A stretch of DNA of 64,000 bases from Oleidesulfovibrio sp964593925 (GTDB lineage Bacteria; Desulfobacterota; Desulfovibrionia; Desulfovibrionales; Desulfovibrionaceae). Shown piece after piece: positions 25,477-34,216 of the stretch (position 1 is the first letter of the stretch; each line of letters opens with the position of its first letter). The notes below the pieces were generated by a model. It was not told the origin of the DNA, made no database searches, and was given only the letters and a program-made list of their open reading frames with translations. The position numbers and the translations under genes were made by a program. Location: positions 1 to 64,000 of the forward strand of contig CAZQKM010000003.1 in the NCBI GenBank assembly GCA_964593925.1. Direction: 5' to 3'.

Positions 25477-26042
25477 GAGCGCTGCCATGAACTGATACTG
25501 CTGCTTGCAAGATATACCTGACATGCGTTTTCCAGAGGAGACAAGCGGCCGAGGGTACCCTTCTGAGAAGCGTCTGGTCTTTTGGGGGGGAGGCTGTCAG
25601 CATGTCGCAGCGTGTTATTGCATCTCGGAAGTTTTTTGCCTTTTCAGACATACCTTCCAATAGCATGGCCAGCTGTTTGGCCTGCGTGCGTTGCATCGGT
25701 CTTGCTAGCTTTGTGCGAGCTCTGCGCGAGCGTACAGTATGGCCCCATACCATGAGTTGTGTTCAGGGGGATGTCTATCAGTACCCACGGGGCTAAAGAC
25801 TGCGGGCCGGATAGGCGCCGGACCCTGCTTGCAAAGGGAACAAGACAAAATTCACGTATTGTTTTCAGCGGGGGCTGGCTTTTGTGACGTTTCGTGTGTG
25901 TGGAGGGCTATGCCGCGAGAATATACGGCATGTTACTCCCGGAGTAATGCTTCAGGCTGCATGCTGGGGCAGTGCACGCATTACAGGATTTTTTTGTTCC
26001 ACTCAAAAGTGCATTTGCCAGCTGCTTGCTGTGGCGCGTTTC
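25477..26042. other. Gene-poor interval after the biotin transporter genes
   Basis: No gene is convincing in this stretch. Short overlapping frames lack motifs and ribosome-binding sites. One small dyad, TTACTCC-C-GGAGTAA at 25933-25947, has operator-like symmetry but no promoter or gene beside it. Confidence 0.45.
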
Positions 26043-26093
26043 AAAAAGGGATTGGCCAGCTTCTCCCATACTGTTCCGGGAAAAGCTGGCCAA
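26043..26093 (-). terminator. Intrinsic terminator of the LexA-like repressor gene
   Basis: On the minus strand ATTTGGCCAGCTT pairs with AAGCTGGCCAAT (12 bp with one bulged base, about 18-base loop containing a further TTCCC/GGGAG stem) and is followed by CCCTTTTTG. It starts 37 bases past the repressor stop codon. Confidence 0.65.
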
Positions 26094-26130
26094 ATCCATC
26101 AGATGTGGCAGACAGCAACCACAATGGAGG

Positions 26131-26826
26131 TTACAGTCGTTGGAGTACCCAGGTTACGCGTCCGGCAATGCTCGGCAGGTGTTCTCCAAGAGGCAGGTAT
26201 TGCTCGGGAAGGGCCGGGTTTTCTGAACGCAGGATGAATCGTTGATTTTGGGCATCCAGAAACACTTTGCGGATTGCAATGCCTTCATACGGAATGAACA
26301 CACCATATAGTTCGCCGGACAAAATATTTTTTTGCTGCGTATCAAGGGCCACAAAGGCCCCTTTGTGTATCAGCGGCTCCATGCTGGCGGCTTCCAGTTT
26401 GAAAACCTGTATGCCAGGGGCCATAAATGACTGGGGCACATTGAGCTTGCTCTGGCCTATGCTGGGCAGCTCACTATGGGCCGTCTGCTCACCATGCATG
26501 GCATATACGGTGACCACAGTACTTTTGGCGTCGGGGTCTCCATAAAACATGGAATCTTCCGACACGTGGCCGGCCAAGGGTGCGTCCACGGGCTGATACC
26601 CGTGCTCAGTGCGCAGGTACATGGGGCCAGTTCCCTTTTTCAACCAGTCGGGATTTAAACCGAATCGTTCAAAAAGCTTCATGTACCAATCAGCAGGTAC
26701 ACTGTTACGGCGTTTTGCATCTGAAATACTGGATTGCCTGATATCCAAGACATCTGCCAGTTCTACCTGCGTCCGTGTATTGGTAGATAATTTAATGCGC
26801 TCAAAGACTTCATCAAAGCTAGACAC
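26131..26826 (-). CDS. CI/LexA-like repressor with HTH and S24 peptidase-like domain
   Basis: This 231-residue regulator has an N-terminal phage-CI-type HTH (about residues 8-65; TQVELADVLDIRQSSISDAK) and a C-terminal S24 domain. The catalytic-serine segment LEAASMEPLI (about residue 148) is intact and an Ala-Gly cleavage-type bond sits in PLAGHVSED (about residue 84). The lysine partner lies in GIAIRKVF, with Arg where LexA has its catalytic Lys and Lys one place later, so self-cleavage may be altered. The start is GTG with AGGAG 7 bases upstream. There is no prophage around it; it may control stress genes elsewhere or be a domesticated phage repressor. Confidence 0.88.
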   Translation of the reverse strand: MSSFDEVFERIKLSTNTRTQVELADVLDIRQSSISDAKRRNSVPADWYMKLFERFGLNPDWLKKGTGPMYLRTEHGYQPVDAPLAGHVSEDSMFYGDPDAKSTVVTVYAMHGEQTAHSELPSIGQSKLNVPQSFMAPGIQVFKLEAASMEPLIHKGAFVALDTQQKNILSGELYGVFIPYEGIAIRKVFLDAQNQRFILRSENPALPEQYLPLGEHLPSIAGRVTWVLQRL

Positions 26827-27211
26827 GTTGTTCTCCTGCCTTTTGTTGGCACTACGCGGCTCAAATCCAAACTGTACCGCGGTGGTAGGCGTACCAGGCT
26901 GGTGGGGCCATCTGAATCAGCCCCTGCCTGATGCCAATAATGCTCCAAAGTTGTTGGAGTGGGTATTCCTCAATATTGTTGCATGAGCTGCAGAATAAAA
27001 AAGAAGCTATGCAACGCACTCTATAAAAAAACAGCAGGCCACTTTAGTCTATGGGGTTTGCCATGGCACACAGACAATTCGCTACAACATATAATGCGTT
27101 ATGCCGAAGCATGCTGCGGGTACGTATATACAAAAAGGGTGCCATATGTGATTGTGCGTTGCCAATAGCGGAGATTGTGTATGTTTTGATAGACAGAGCA
27201 ATGGTATGGAT
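26827..27211. other. Upstream region of the repressor gene
   Basis: About 385 bases with no supported gene. It should hold the repressor promoter (minus strand). Short frames on both strands have no family match. Confidence 0.4.
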
Positions 27212-27257
27212 GTCACATGTTACACATGTGTTGCGCAACACATGTGTAACATGTGAC
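27212..27257. repeat. Perfect 46-bp palindrome
   Basis: Left arm 27212-27234 and right arm 27235-27257 are exact reverse complements with no spacer. The centre is TTGCGCAA, each arm contains the nested palindrome ACACATGTGT, and the ends read GTCACATG and CATGTGAC. It lies 7 bases beyond the hflC stop codon. No U-tract follows on either strand, so it is not an ordinary terminator. A cooperative operator, a protein-binding or topology site, or a very stable mRNA end stem are possible. Confidence 0.85.
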
Positions 27258-27264
27258 GAATGGG

Positions 27265-28113
27265 TCATCGCAAGTATTCAAAAAAAGCATCATCCCGGGA
27301 CATGATCACACGGGTATTATCTTTCAGACTACGAGCGTAGGCTTCAAGGCTACGTTTGAATGCGTAGAATTCCGGTGACTGTTGCAGGGACTCTGCATAG
27401 ATACGTGTTGCCTCGGCATCACCTGTACCCTGAATGATTTCGGCTTTACGGCGAGCTTCTGCAATGATCACAGCCTGTTCACGATCCGCTGTTGACCGGA
27501 GCTTGGTCGCTTCTTCCTGGCCTTCAGAACGGTATTGCTTGGCTTGGCGCTCTCGCTCGGCGCGCATGCGGCCAAAAATGGCGCGCTGGTTTTCCGGGGG
27601 CAGATCAGCCCGCTTGATGCGCACGTCGATGACTTCCATGCCGTAGTCCCGCAGTATTTCAGAAGAACGTTTTGTGACTTCTTCCATAATAACAGAGCGT
27701 TTGGAGGAAACAACTTCAGAAAGCGGATAACGGCCAAGGAATACACGCATCTGAGAGTATACGATATCGTCCAATCGGGCTTGTGCACCATTTTTGGTAC
27801 GCACAGTCCGATAGAACAACAACGGGTCAGTTATGCGCCAGCGGGCATAGTTATCCAGCAAGAGAGCTTTTTTGTCGCTGGTCAACACCTCTGCGGGTTT
27901 GGCATCATATTCAAGGATTCGCGAGTCAAAGTAGATGATGTTCTGCATAAAAGGTATTTTAAAATGCAGACCAGGTGCTCTGACATCACCCACAGGTTCA
28001 CCTAATTGCAAGACAATGGCTTTTTCTGTCTGGTGCACCGTGTAAACGGATTGCAAGACCGCAACAAGCAGGACAAAGATCAATAAGAATAGGGGGGCAC
28101 TTTTTTGGGTCAT
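27265..28113 (-). CDS. hflC: HflC membrane protease modulator (SPFH/prohibitin family)
   Basis: HflC with HflK forms a large membrane assembly that surrounds and restrains the FtsH protease. The 282-residue protein has an N-terminal membrane segment (LFLLIFVLLVAVLQSVYTV, about residues 8-26) and the SPFH/Band 7 domain (VHQTEKAIVLQLGEPVGD, LLLDNYARWRITDPLLFYR). An Ala/Glu-rich coiled coil follows (RAERERQAKQYRSEGQEEA). Its ATG overlaps the hflK stop in ATGA. ftsH is not in the window. Confidence 0.95.
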   Translation of the reverse strand: MTQKSAPLFLLIFVLLVAVLQSVYTVHQTEKAIVLQLGEPVGDVRAPGLHFKIPFMQNIIYFDSRILEYDAKPAEVLTSDKKALLLDNYARWRITDPLLFYRTVRTKNGAQARLDDIVYSQMRVFLGRYPLSEVVSSKRSVIMEEVTKRSSEILRDYGMEVIDVRIKRADLPPENQRAIFGRMRAERERQAKQYRSEGQEEATKLRSTADREQAVIIAEARRKAEIIQGTGDAEATRIYAESLQQSPEFYAFKRSLEAYARSLKDNTRVIMSRDDAFFEYLR

Positions 28114-29195
28114 TTCTGCTCTCCCTTTCTGGCGCGGTCTGCATTGAGCTTGTCCAGAGGCAGATAGGGCACTACGCTGCTGGTGTTGCTGTCCAGGATG
28201 ATTTTTTCTAGGCTGGGGTTGGAAAGTATTGCTTCCATAGCCTCAATATACAAGCGCTTACGCGTAATATCCTTTGCCTTATTGTATTCTGCCAGCACGC
28301 TTTTAAAGCGCTCTGTTTCGCCTTTTGCGTTACGGACCTTGGACTCTTTGTAGGCTTCTGCATGGTTGATAATTGCGGCGGCCTGTCCGCGTGCACGGGG
28401 CAAGACTTCATTTTGATAGGCTTCTGCCTCGTTGATGATGCGGCTTTTGTCTTCACGGGCGCTGGCAACATCCTTAAAGGCGTCAATGACTTCCTTGGGC
28501 GGATGAACATCCTGCATCTGCACGGCAACAATATGGATGCCTGCATGGTAGTTATCCAATATTTTTTGCAGCAGGACACGGGCATCACTTTGTATGGTGA
28601 GCTTGCCGTCGGTCAGAGCCGAATCAATGGCATTATACCCGATTACCTCGCGCATGGCCGCTTCTGCGGCACTTTTTACTGTCCATACTTGCTGCGAGAC
28701 ATTAAACAGGTAAGCCACCGGATCTTTGATCTGGTACTGCACAATAAACTGCACGTCGACGATGTTTTCGTCGCCCGTGAGCATGAGGGACTCCTCCTTT
28801 ACAGGGCGGAGCTGGCCTTGTGCGAAGTTGCTGCTGGATTTACTGCGAAATCCAACCTCAACGCGGCGTACTTGTGATATTTTAGGTGTTTGCACAGACT
28901 CTATCGGAAAAGGAAACCGATAGTGAGGGCCTGGCTGGGCAGTTCGGCTGAACTCGCCAAAACGTAGTACAACGCCTACTTCATCCGGCTCTACGATAAA
29001 GATACCGGAAGCCAGCCATAACAACACCAAAAGGCCCAGGGCGAACTTGCCTGCCGGAAAATGGAAGCCGCGCAATTTTTTTAGCCCGTCTCCAAGTATA
29101 TCCGAGCCGGAGCCCTTGGGTCCTCGATCGCCGGGGGGGATTCCCCCAGGCTGCCTTTGCCGTTTTTCTTGCAGTTTTTCCCAATCCCAGTTCAT
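28110..29195 (-). CDS. hflK: HflK membrane protease modulator (SPFH/prohibitin family)
   Basis: HflK is the partner of HflC in the FtsH-regulating complex. The 361 residues include a Gly/Pro-rich cytoplasmic N-terminus (GGIPPGDRGPKGSGSD), one membrane segment (FALGLLVLLWLASGIFIV, about residues 50-68), the SPFH domain (EPDEVGVVLRFGEFSRT) and a coiled-coil region (QNEVLPRARGQAAAIINHAE). It is translationally coupled to hflC. The start is close to the plus-strand phosphomannomutase gene, giving a compact divergent promoter region. Confidence 0.95.
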   Translation of the reverse strand: MNWDWEKLQEKRQRQPGGIPPGDRGPKGSGSDILGDGLKKLRGFHFPAGKFALGLLVLLWLASGIFIVEPDEVGVVLRFGEFSRTAQPGPHYRFPFPIESVQTPKISQVRRVEVGFRSKSSSNFAQGQLRPVKEESLMLTGDENIVDVQFIVQYQIKDPVAYLFNVSQQVWTVKSAAEAAMREVIGYNAIDSALTDGKLTIQSDARVLLQKILDNYHAGIHIVAVQMQDVHPPKEVIDAFKDVASAREDKSRIINEAEAYQNEVLPRARGQAAAIINHAEAYKESKVRNAKGETERFKSVLAEYNKAKDITRKRLYIEAMEAILSNPSLEKIILDSNTSSVVPYLPLDKLNADRARKGEQK

Positions 29196-29295
29196 AATGT
29201 CTGAAAATAGAGTACTTGGGCAAGACGGTCAAGCAAACGATGCCAGTTCTTTATATTTTGAGGATGCCGCTGGCAGGAACCATGATGAGGAAAGC

Positions 29296-30660
29296 ATGAA
29301 GCAAATATGTAAAGGTGTGTTCAGGGCGTATGATATCCGGGGGGTGGTGGATGTTGATTTTGATGAAGAGTGGGTGGAGCGTCTTGGGCGAGCCTTGGGC
29401 ACATATCTGTTGCAGCGCGGTATAGGTTCTGCGGTGGTGGGGCATGACTGTAGGCACAGTTCTCCAGTATATCATGCGGCACTGACACGTGGGATGCTGT
29501 ATACTGGTGTGGATGTGGTCAGTGTGGGGATGGTGCCTACTCCCGTATTGTATTTTGCAGTGAAGCACCTTGCCAGGCAGGGGGGAGTGATGGTGACGGC
29601 CAGCCATAATCCACCGGAGTATAATGGTTTTAAGGTGTGGGCCGGTGCAACTACCATACATACCAGTGAGATAGATCGTGTATTTACCATTATGGAGTCC
29701 GGTGATTTTGCCAAGGGCCAGGGGATGGGCTGTGAGGTCGACATTATTCCTGCGTACATTGAGGCTGCGGCAAAAGATATTATCCTCGTCAAGCCACTCA
29801 AAGTGGTATTGGATGGAGGCAACGGGGCGGGCGGAATTGTTTGCGCCGAGCTGTTAAGACGTATAGGCGCTGAAGTGGTAGAGCTGTATTGTGAGCCTGA
29901 CGGGAGTTTTCCCAATCATCACCCCGACCCGGTGGTAGAGAAGAATATGGCAGGCCTAAAGACCCGGGTAGCGCAGGAGCAAGCCCATTGCGGCATCGGG
30001 CTTGATGGCGACGCTGACCGCCTTGGCGTGGTGGATGAGGCTGGTCGTCTGCTTTTTGGGGACGAGCTGCTTGCCATGTATGCACGTGAAACATTGCGCC
30101 AGTTTCCCGGTGCTCTGATTATGGGCGATGTAAAGTGCTCGGATCGGTTGTTTGAGGATATCGAGCTCCATGGTGGGCGTTCGCTCATGTGGATTACAGG
30201 CCATTCGGTGATGAAGGCCAAGATGCTGGAGGCCGATGCCAAGCTGGCCGGAGAAATGAGCGGGCATATGTTTTTCAATGACCGATGGTACGGGTTTGAT
30301 GATGCCATTTATGGTGCGGCCCGTTTTTTGGAACTTGCGGCGGCATCCGAGATGCCTGTATCGGGCATGCCGGGGTGGCCCCCAAGCTTTAGTACACCGG
30401 AGCTGCACATAGACTGTCCTGATGCGGTAAAATTTGCTGTGGTGCAAAAAGCGCAAGCGTATTTTGCGCAACAGTATACCGTAAGTGTCGTTGATGGCGT
30501 GCGTTTAATTTTTGATGATGGTTGGGGGTTGGTCAGGGCTTCGAACACTCAGCCTGTCTTGGTGTTGCGCTTTGAGGCACGGACACAGGAACGCCTGCAG
30601 GAGATTCGCTCTTTGGTAGAAAGGCATGTACATGCCTGGATTGGGGAATCTGTCGAATAA
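29296..30660 (+). CDS. manB: Phosphomannomutase/phosphoglucomutase
   Basis: This alpha-D-phosphohexomutase interconverts mannose-6-P or glucose-6-P with the 1-phosphates in the cytoplasm, feeding GDP-mannose and polysaccharide synthesis. It has the phosphoserine loop MVTASHNPPEYNG (about residues 95-107), the metal loop LDGDADRLG (about 235-243), the sugar loop GEMSGHMFF and the C-terminal phosphate-binding segment VRASNTQPVLVLRFEA. ATG 29296 follows AGGAA and gives 454 residues; the open frame upstream to 29047 runs antisense into hflK and is not coding. ManC at 40.4-41.8 kb supplies the next step. Confidence 0.93.
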   Translation: MKQICKGVFRAYDIRGVVDVDFDEEWVERLGRALGTYLLQRGIGSAVVGHDCRHSSPVYHAALTRGMLYTGVDVVSVGMVPTPVLYFAVKHLARQGGVMVTASHNPPEYNGFKVWAGATTIHTSEIDRVFTIMESGDFAKGQGMGCEVDIIPAYIEAAAKDIILVKPLKVVLDGGNGAGGIVCAELLRRIGAEVVELYCEPDGSFPNHHPDPVVEKNMAGLKTRVAQEQAHCGIGLDGDADRLGVVDEAGRLLFGDELLAMYARETLRQFPGALIMGDVKCSDRLFEDIELHGGRSLMWITGHSVMKAKMLEADAKLAGEMSGHMFFNDRWYGFDDAIYGAARFLELAAASEMPVSGMPGWPPSFSTPELHIDCPDAVKFAVVQKAQAYFAQQYTVSVVDGVRLIFDDGWGLVRASNTQPVLVLRFEARTQERLQEIRSLVERHVHAWIGESVE

Positions 30661-30786
30661 TGCTACCTTTTTATATGGTGACACGGGGGTATGTGCCCAA
30701 AGTTCATGGCGCTCTGTCAGGTACCCCTTAGTCAAGGATAGGACGGCGCTCAGTGAGCGGCATGGTCCGGTATGGAGTTTGGGAAT

Positions 30787-31257
30787 ATGAAAATACTGCG
30801 TGCTTTGCGTATGGAACGATGTATTGGATGCCATTCTTGTTCACTGGCCTGTGCTCGGCTGGTCCACAAGCGTCTTTCGTGGACCTCTGCCGGAATCCAC
30901 ATTATGTCGGCAGGGGGGCTTACTACAGGGTTTGAGGCCCGCGTCTGTGTTGCCTGTGAGCCTGCAAATTGTGTCAAGGCATGCCCCACGGGTGCGCTCA
31001 AGCAGCGTCAGGGTGGCGGAGTAAAGTTTTACAGAAAGCTTTGCATTCAGTGTGGGGTGTGCGCTCCGGCCTGCCCTGTGGAAGCCATTTTTTTTGATAC
31101 TGAAGAACTTTTGCCGTATCTTTGTATCCATTGTGGGCGGTGCGTCGTATTTTGTCCGCATCAGTGCCTTGAGATGACAGAGGTGGAAGAAGAGGGCAGC
31201 ATCCACAGGGCAGGGCGGTTGGATAGCGCTGAATCTGAAGCCGGCGAGGAGATCTAA
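30787..31257 (+). CDS. Four-cluster ferredoxin-type protein of the aldehyde oxidoreductase operon
   Basis: This 156-residue iron-sulfur protein has several cysteine clusters: CIGCHSCSLAC, CVACEPANCVKACP, CIQCGVCAPACP and CIHCGRCVVFCP. It resembles HycB/DMSO-reductase-type electron-transfer subunits and likely takes electrons from the aldehyde oxidoreductase encoded next. Its stop overlaps the ATG of that gene (TAATG). ATG 30787 has GGAG at 9 bases; an ATG 15 bases earlier is in frame. Confidence 0.88.
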   Translation: MKILRALRMERCIGCHSCSLACARLVHKRLSWTSAGIHIMSAGGLTTGFEARVCVACEPANCVKACPTGALKQRQGGGVKFYRKLCIQCGVCAPACPVEAIFFDTEELLPYLCIHCGRCVVFCPHQCLEMTEVEEEGSIHRAGRLDSAESEAGEEI

Positions 31258-33014
31258 TGCGCTCAAATCTTTCATCTTTCAGAGTACTACATGTCAACAT
31301 GGAAAATGGCGTCTCCAAGGTACTGTTCTTTGATGATCGTGTGGAGTATTTGGGCGGTAGCGGCCTGGCTGCGGCTTTGTACCAGAGATATGGCGTTGAT
31401 GACGCATGCGCGGATGACCCTCGCCAGCCCCTGATATTTGCCATTGGTCCGCTTACGGGTTTTTTTCCGCTGATGAGCAAGGTGGTGTGCGGGTTTCGGT
31501 CGCCATATACTGGAGAGTGGGCAGAAAGCCATGCAGGGGGCCGATTGGCTTTGGCATTGCGGTTTTCAGGGTGCGATGCGTTGATGATAACCGGCAGGGC
31601 GCATTCGCTTTCGTGCGTGGTGGTGGGAGCAGGTCGTACCGAGCTGCATGATGTGCACTACATGCGCGGGCAGGATGTCTTTACCACCGGCAAGTATATG
31701 CGCCGCTTTGCCAAGGGGGCCCAGGGGCATCGGAGTATCCTGCGTATTGGGCCTGCGGGTGAAAACGGGGTCCGATATGCGTGTATCAACGTGGATTCCT
31801 TTAGGCATTTCGGCAGACTGGGTGCTGGAGCGGCCATGGGGTACAAAAATCTCAAAGGCATTGTGATACAGGGAGACAGCAGCATGCCGCTCCCGCAAGG
31901 AAAAGAATACCCCAAGCTGTTTCGCACTGTGTACGACGAGGTGAGCCGCTCGGGGATCATGCAAAAATATCATGACCTTGGCACTGCAGAAAATCTTGCA
32001 GTACTCAATGAACTCAAGGCGTTGCCGTGGCGTAACCTGCAACATACCTCTGCGCCTGAAATAGACGGTATATCCGGTGAGCGCTTTGCCGAGCAGTTGT
32101 TGTTGCGCCAAACAGCGTGTGCGGGTTGCCCTGTGGGCTGTATTCACATCGGGTTGCTGCGCCAGCAATTTGCCAGTGAACATGAATACTTGTACAGACA
32201 GGTTTCCTATGATTATGAGCCTATTTTTGCCCAAGGCTCCATGCTGGGCATATCGCAGGCCTCTGATGTTTTGGCGTTGTTGGATGAGACTGAAAAGTTA
32301 GGCCTTGACTGCATGAGTAGCGGGGTGGCTTTGGCGTGGCTGGCCGAAGCTGTAGAAAAGGGAATGGTTACAGAGAAGGAAACCATTGTACCTGTGGGCT
32401 TTGGTAATGTGCAGGGCTTCATGGCTGCCCTGTGGCATGTGACACATGAGAGCAATGAGTTATACCGGCTTTTGGGCCAGGGTACCGCCAGAGCGGCAGA
32501 ACGTTTTGGTGGGGCAGACTTTGCCTGTGTGCTGGGGCAGGAAATGGCCGGGTATGCCACGGGTGAAGTTTTTTTTGTCTCGCAGGCCATGGGCTTTCGC
32601 CATTCGCACCTTGATAGTGGAGGATATAGCTATGATCAGAGCGCCAATGACAAGGATGCAAACAGAGCGGTTGCCTTTCTCATGGATGACGAACACAAGC
32701 GGATAGTGCTTAACTGCATGGTATCCTGCATGTTTGCCCGCAAAACATATACAGTGGAACGCTTGCAGGAAGCCCTGGCTTCAGTGGGTATGCGTGAGGT
32801 TGCCGATGGCTTGGGTAAGGCGGGAAGCCATGTGCAGGCCCAACGCTGGCGCTTGAAAGTTGCCACTGGTTTTGATGTGGATGCGGTGCGTATTCCTGAC
32901 AGGTTTTCCGAGGTGGCTACCTGGAAAGGGCCAGTGGATGTGTCATACATGAAGGAGTTGCAGGCTTGCTATGGCAAGGCCATTGCCCAGATGGTCTCCC
33001 GGGGAGGAGAATAG
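31257..33014 (+). CDS. aor: Aldehyde:ferredoxin oxidoreductase family protein (tungsten type)
   Basis: AOR enzymes oxidise aldehydes to acids with a tungsten bis-pterin centre and reduce ferredoxin. The 585 residues carry the N-terminal domain (YLGGSGLAAALYQRYG, about 30-45), the pterin-binding AGAAMGYKNLKGIVIQG (about 185-200), the cluster motif CAGCPVGC (about 287-294) and KLGLDCMSSG with its conserved Asp-Cys (about 345-354). The CX2CX3C cluster ligands and the later Cys are intact. Substrate cannot be told from sequence. It is coupled to the ferredoxin gene upstream and a TPM-like membrane protein downstream, and a TupABC tungstate importer is encoded at 59-61 kb. Confidence 0.92.
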   Translation: MRSNLSSFRVLHVNMENGVSKVLFFDDRVEYLGGSGLAAALYQRYGVDDACADDPRQPLIFAIGPLTGFFPLMSKVVCGFRSPYTGEWAESHAGGRLALALRFSGCDALMITGRAHSLSCVVVGAGRTELHDVHYMRGQDVFTTGKYMRRFAKGAQGHRSILRIGPAGENGVRYACINVDSFRHFGRLGAGAAMGYKNLKGIVIQGDSSMPLPQGKEYPKLFRTVYDEVSRSGIMQKYHDLGTAENLAVLNELKALPWRNLQHTSAPEIDGISGERFAEQLLLRQTACAGCPVGCIHIGLLRQQFASEHEYLYRQVSYDYEPIFAQGSMLGISQASDVLALLDETEKLGLDCMSSGVALAWLAEAVEKGMVTEKETIVPVGFGNVQGFMAALWHVTHESNELYRLLGQGTARAAERFGGADFACVLGQEMAGYATGEVFFVSQAMGFRHSHLDSGGYSYDQSANDKDANRAVAFLMDDEHKRIVLNCMVSCMFARKTYTVERLQEALASVGMREVADGLGKAGSHVQAQRWRLKVATGFDVDAVRIPDRFSEVATWKGPVDVSYMKELQACYGKAIAQMVSRGGE

Positions 33015-33521
33015 ATGTTTTTTCGGGTACGTGGTGCGGCAAAGGGCCCTTTGTTCAAGGGGCATACCCCGGGTGAGAAGTTTTTGCGGGCATTGCTACT
33101 GATTGGTGTCTTTGCGGTTGCGGGTTGGGGCTTTTGGCTGAATTCTGAGGTTACCTTGAATAACATTCAGTCCCGGGGGGCTGTATGGGATGAGACCGGC
33201 CTGTTGCAAGAAGATGAAAAGCAGGGCTTGCGTGCCATGGCTGCACGCTTTACTGCCGAACATGGCATCAACGTACGTATGCAGTTGTGCACAGGTAAAG
33301 CGGAGTTGCCTCGCCAGGCTCCACGGACGCTGTATATTGTCATCAGCCCGGAACACAAGCAGGTCCTGATTGATTTTCCGCCGCTGTTGCACAAGGCATT
33401 GGGCGATGAGTTTATGGACTGGTTACAGAATACGCACTTTGTTCCGTATTTTGCACAGGAACAATGGGGAATAGGGCTTGCGGATGCCTTAAAAGCAATT
33501 TGGCAACGACTTGCCCAATGA
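33015..33521 (+). CDS. Membrane-anchored TPM-domain-like protein
   Basis: The 168-residue protein has an N-terminal membrane segment (RALLLIGVFAVAGWGFWL, about residues 25-42) and a soluble part resembling the TPM/TLP18.3 domain: WDETGLLQEDEKQGLRAMAA (about 58-77), a mid-segment RTLYIVISPEHKQVLIDFPP, and a C-terminal YFAQEQWGIGLADALKAI. Its ATG directly follows the AOR stop codon, with GGGGAGGAG upstream, so it belongs to the same operon. TPM proteins act in membrane or photosystem maintenance elsewhere; an AOR-linked role is not known to me. Confidence 0.7.
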   Translation: MFFRVRGAAKGPLFKGHTPGEKFLRALLLIGVFAVAGWGFWLNSEVTLNNIQSRGAVWDETGLLQEDEKQGLRAMAARFTAEHGINVRMQLCTGKAELPRQAPRTLYIVISPEHKQVLIDFPPLLHKALGDEFMDWLQNTHFVPYFAQEQWGIGLADALKAIWQRLAQ

Positions 33522-33532
33522 GTGGGGATGGT

Positions 33533-33997
33533 ATGAAAACAGTAGAAATTTTTACGGATGGTTCTTGTCTTGGCAATCCCGGCCCAGGAGGATGGGCGGC
33601 TGTGTTGCGTTGCGGTGACAAAGAACGCGAGCTTGGCGGTGGATTTGCGGATACCACAAATAACCGTATGGAAATTTTGGCAGTTATCGAAGGCTTAACA
33701 GCGTTGTCGGAACCATGCACTGTTCAATTATACACTGATTCGCAATATGTGTGTAATGCGGTAGAAAAACAGTGGCTTGCAGGGTGGCAACGAAATGGCT
33801 GGAAAACAGCCTCCAAAAAATCTGTCAAAAATAAAGACCTGTGGTTGCGCCTACTCCCCTTGCTTGCCCGGCATGCAGTACGCTTCCACTGGGTGAGGGG
33901 ACATAGCGGACATCCAGAAAACGAGCGTTGTGATGCCATTGCACGAGCATATGCCGCGGGTCCTGATTTGCCACGAGACAGGCAGGAAGATGTATGA
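33533..33997 (+). CDS. rnhA: Ribonuclease HI
   Basis: RNase HI cuts the RNA strand of RNA-DNA hybrids. The 154-residue protein has the full D-E-D-D active site: FTDGSCLGNPG, NNRMEILAV, YTDSQYV and NERCDAIA, plus the basic protrusion region with KQWLAGWQRNGWKTASKK. ATG 33533 is preceded by GGGGATGG; an ATG at 33518 overlapping the upstream stop is the alternative. It follows the TPM-like gene closely and may share its transcript. Confidence 0.95.
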   Translation: MKTVEIFTDGSCLGNPGPGGWAAVLRCGDKERELGGGFADTTNNRMEILAVIEGLTALSEPCTVQLYTDSQYVCNAVEKQWLAGWQRNGWKTASKKSVKNKDLWLRLLPLLARHAVRFHWVRGHSGHPENERCDAIARAYAAGPDLPRDRQEDV

Positions 33998-34160
33998 AGC
34001 ATTGGTAGGGGGACTGCAATACCGTGTGTACCGGGAGGCCAAAGCCCGGCGTTTTTTGTGTGAACAGCCGTATGGGCGACTGGTATCTGCCTTGGCAGGA
34101 TTTGGCACGTTATACCCTCTGGATAGAGGAGCCGTCTTGGCAACGCTGGTAACAGCGTAG
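33990..34160 (+). CDS. Possible small protein overlapping the rnhA end
   Basis: A 56-residue frame starts at an ATG preceded by AGGAAG, overlapping the last codons of rnhA in a different frame. It is basic and begins MYEALVGGLQYRVYREAKAR. I recognise no family. The coupling-like position favours translation, but the length allows chance. A weak 6-bp stem (ACGCTG/CAGCGT with a GTAA loop) lies at its end. Confidence 0.3.
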   Translation: MYEALVGGLQYRVYREAKARRFLCEQPYGRLVSALAGFGTLYPLDRGAVLATLVTA

Positions 34161-34216
34161 CCATGCCCTGAACTGTGGGCAGTCGCTGGGATTGAACTTT
34201 TTTGTGACAATGGAAG

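Noticed and set aside
29047..29295. Longer start for the phosphomannomutase gene
   Set aside because: The upstream frame is Pro/Ser-rich antisense of hflK; ATG 29296 matches the family start.
34136..34200. Terminator after rnhA
   Set aside because: Only 5-6 bp stems are present and the T-run is too far away to support a call.
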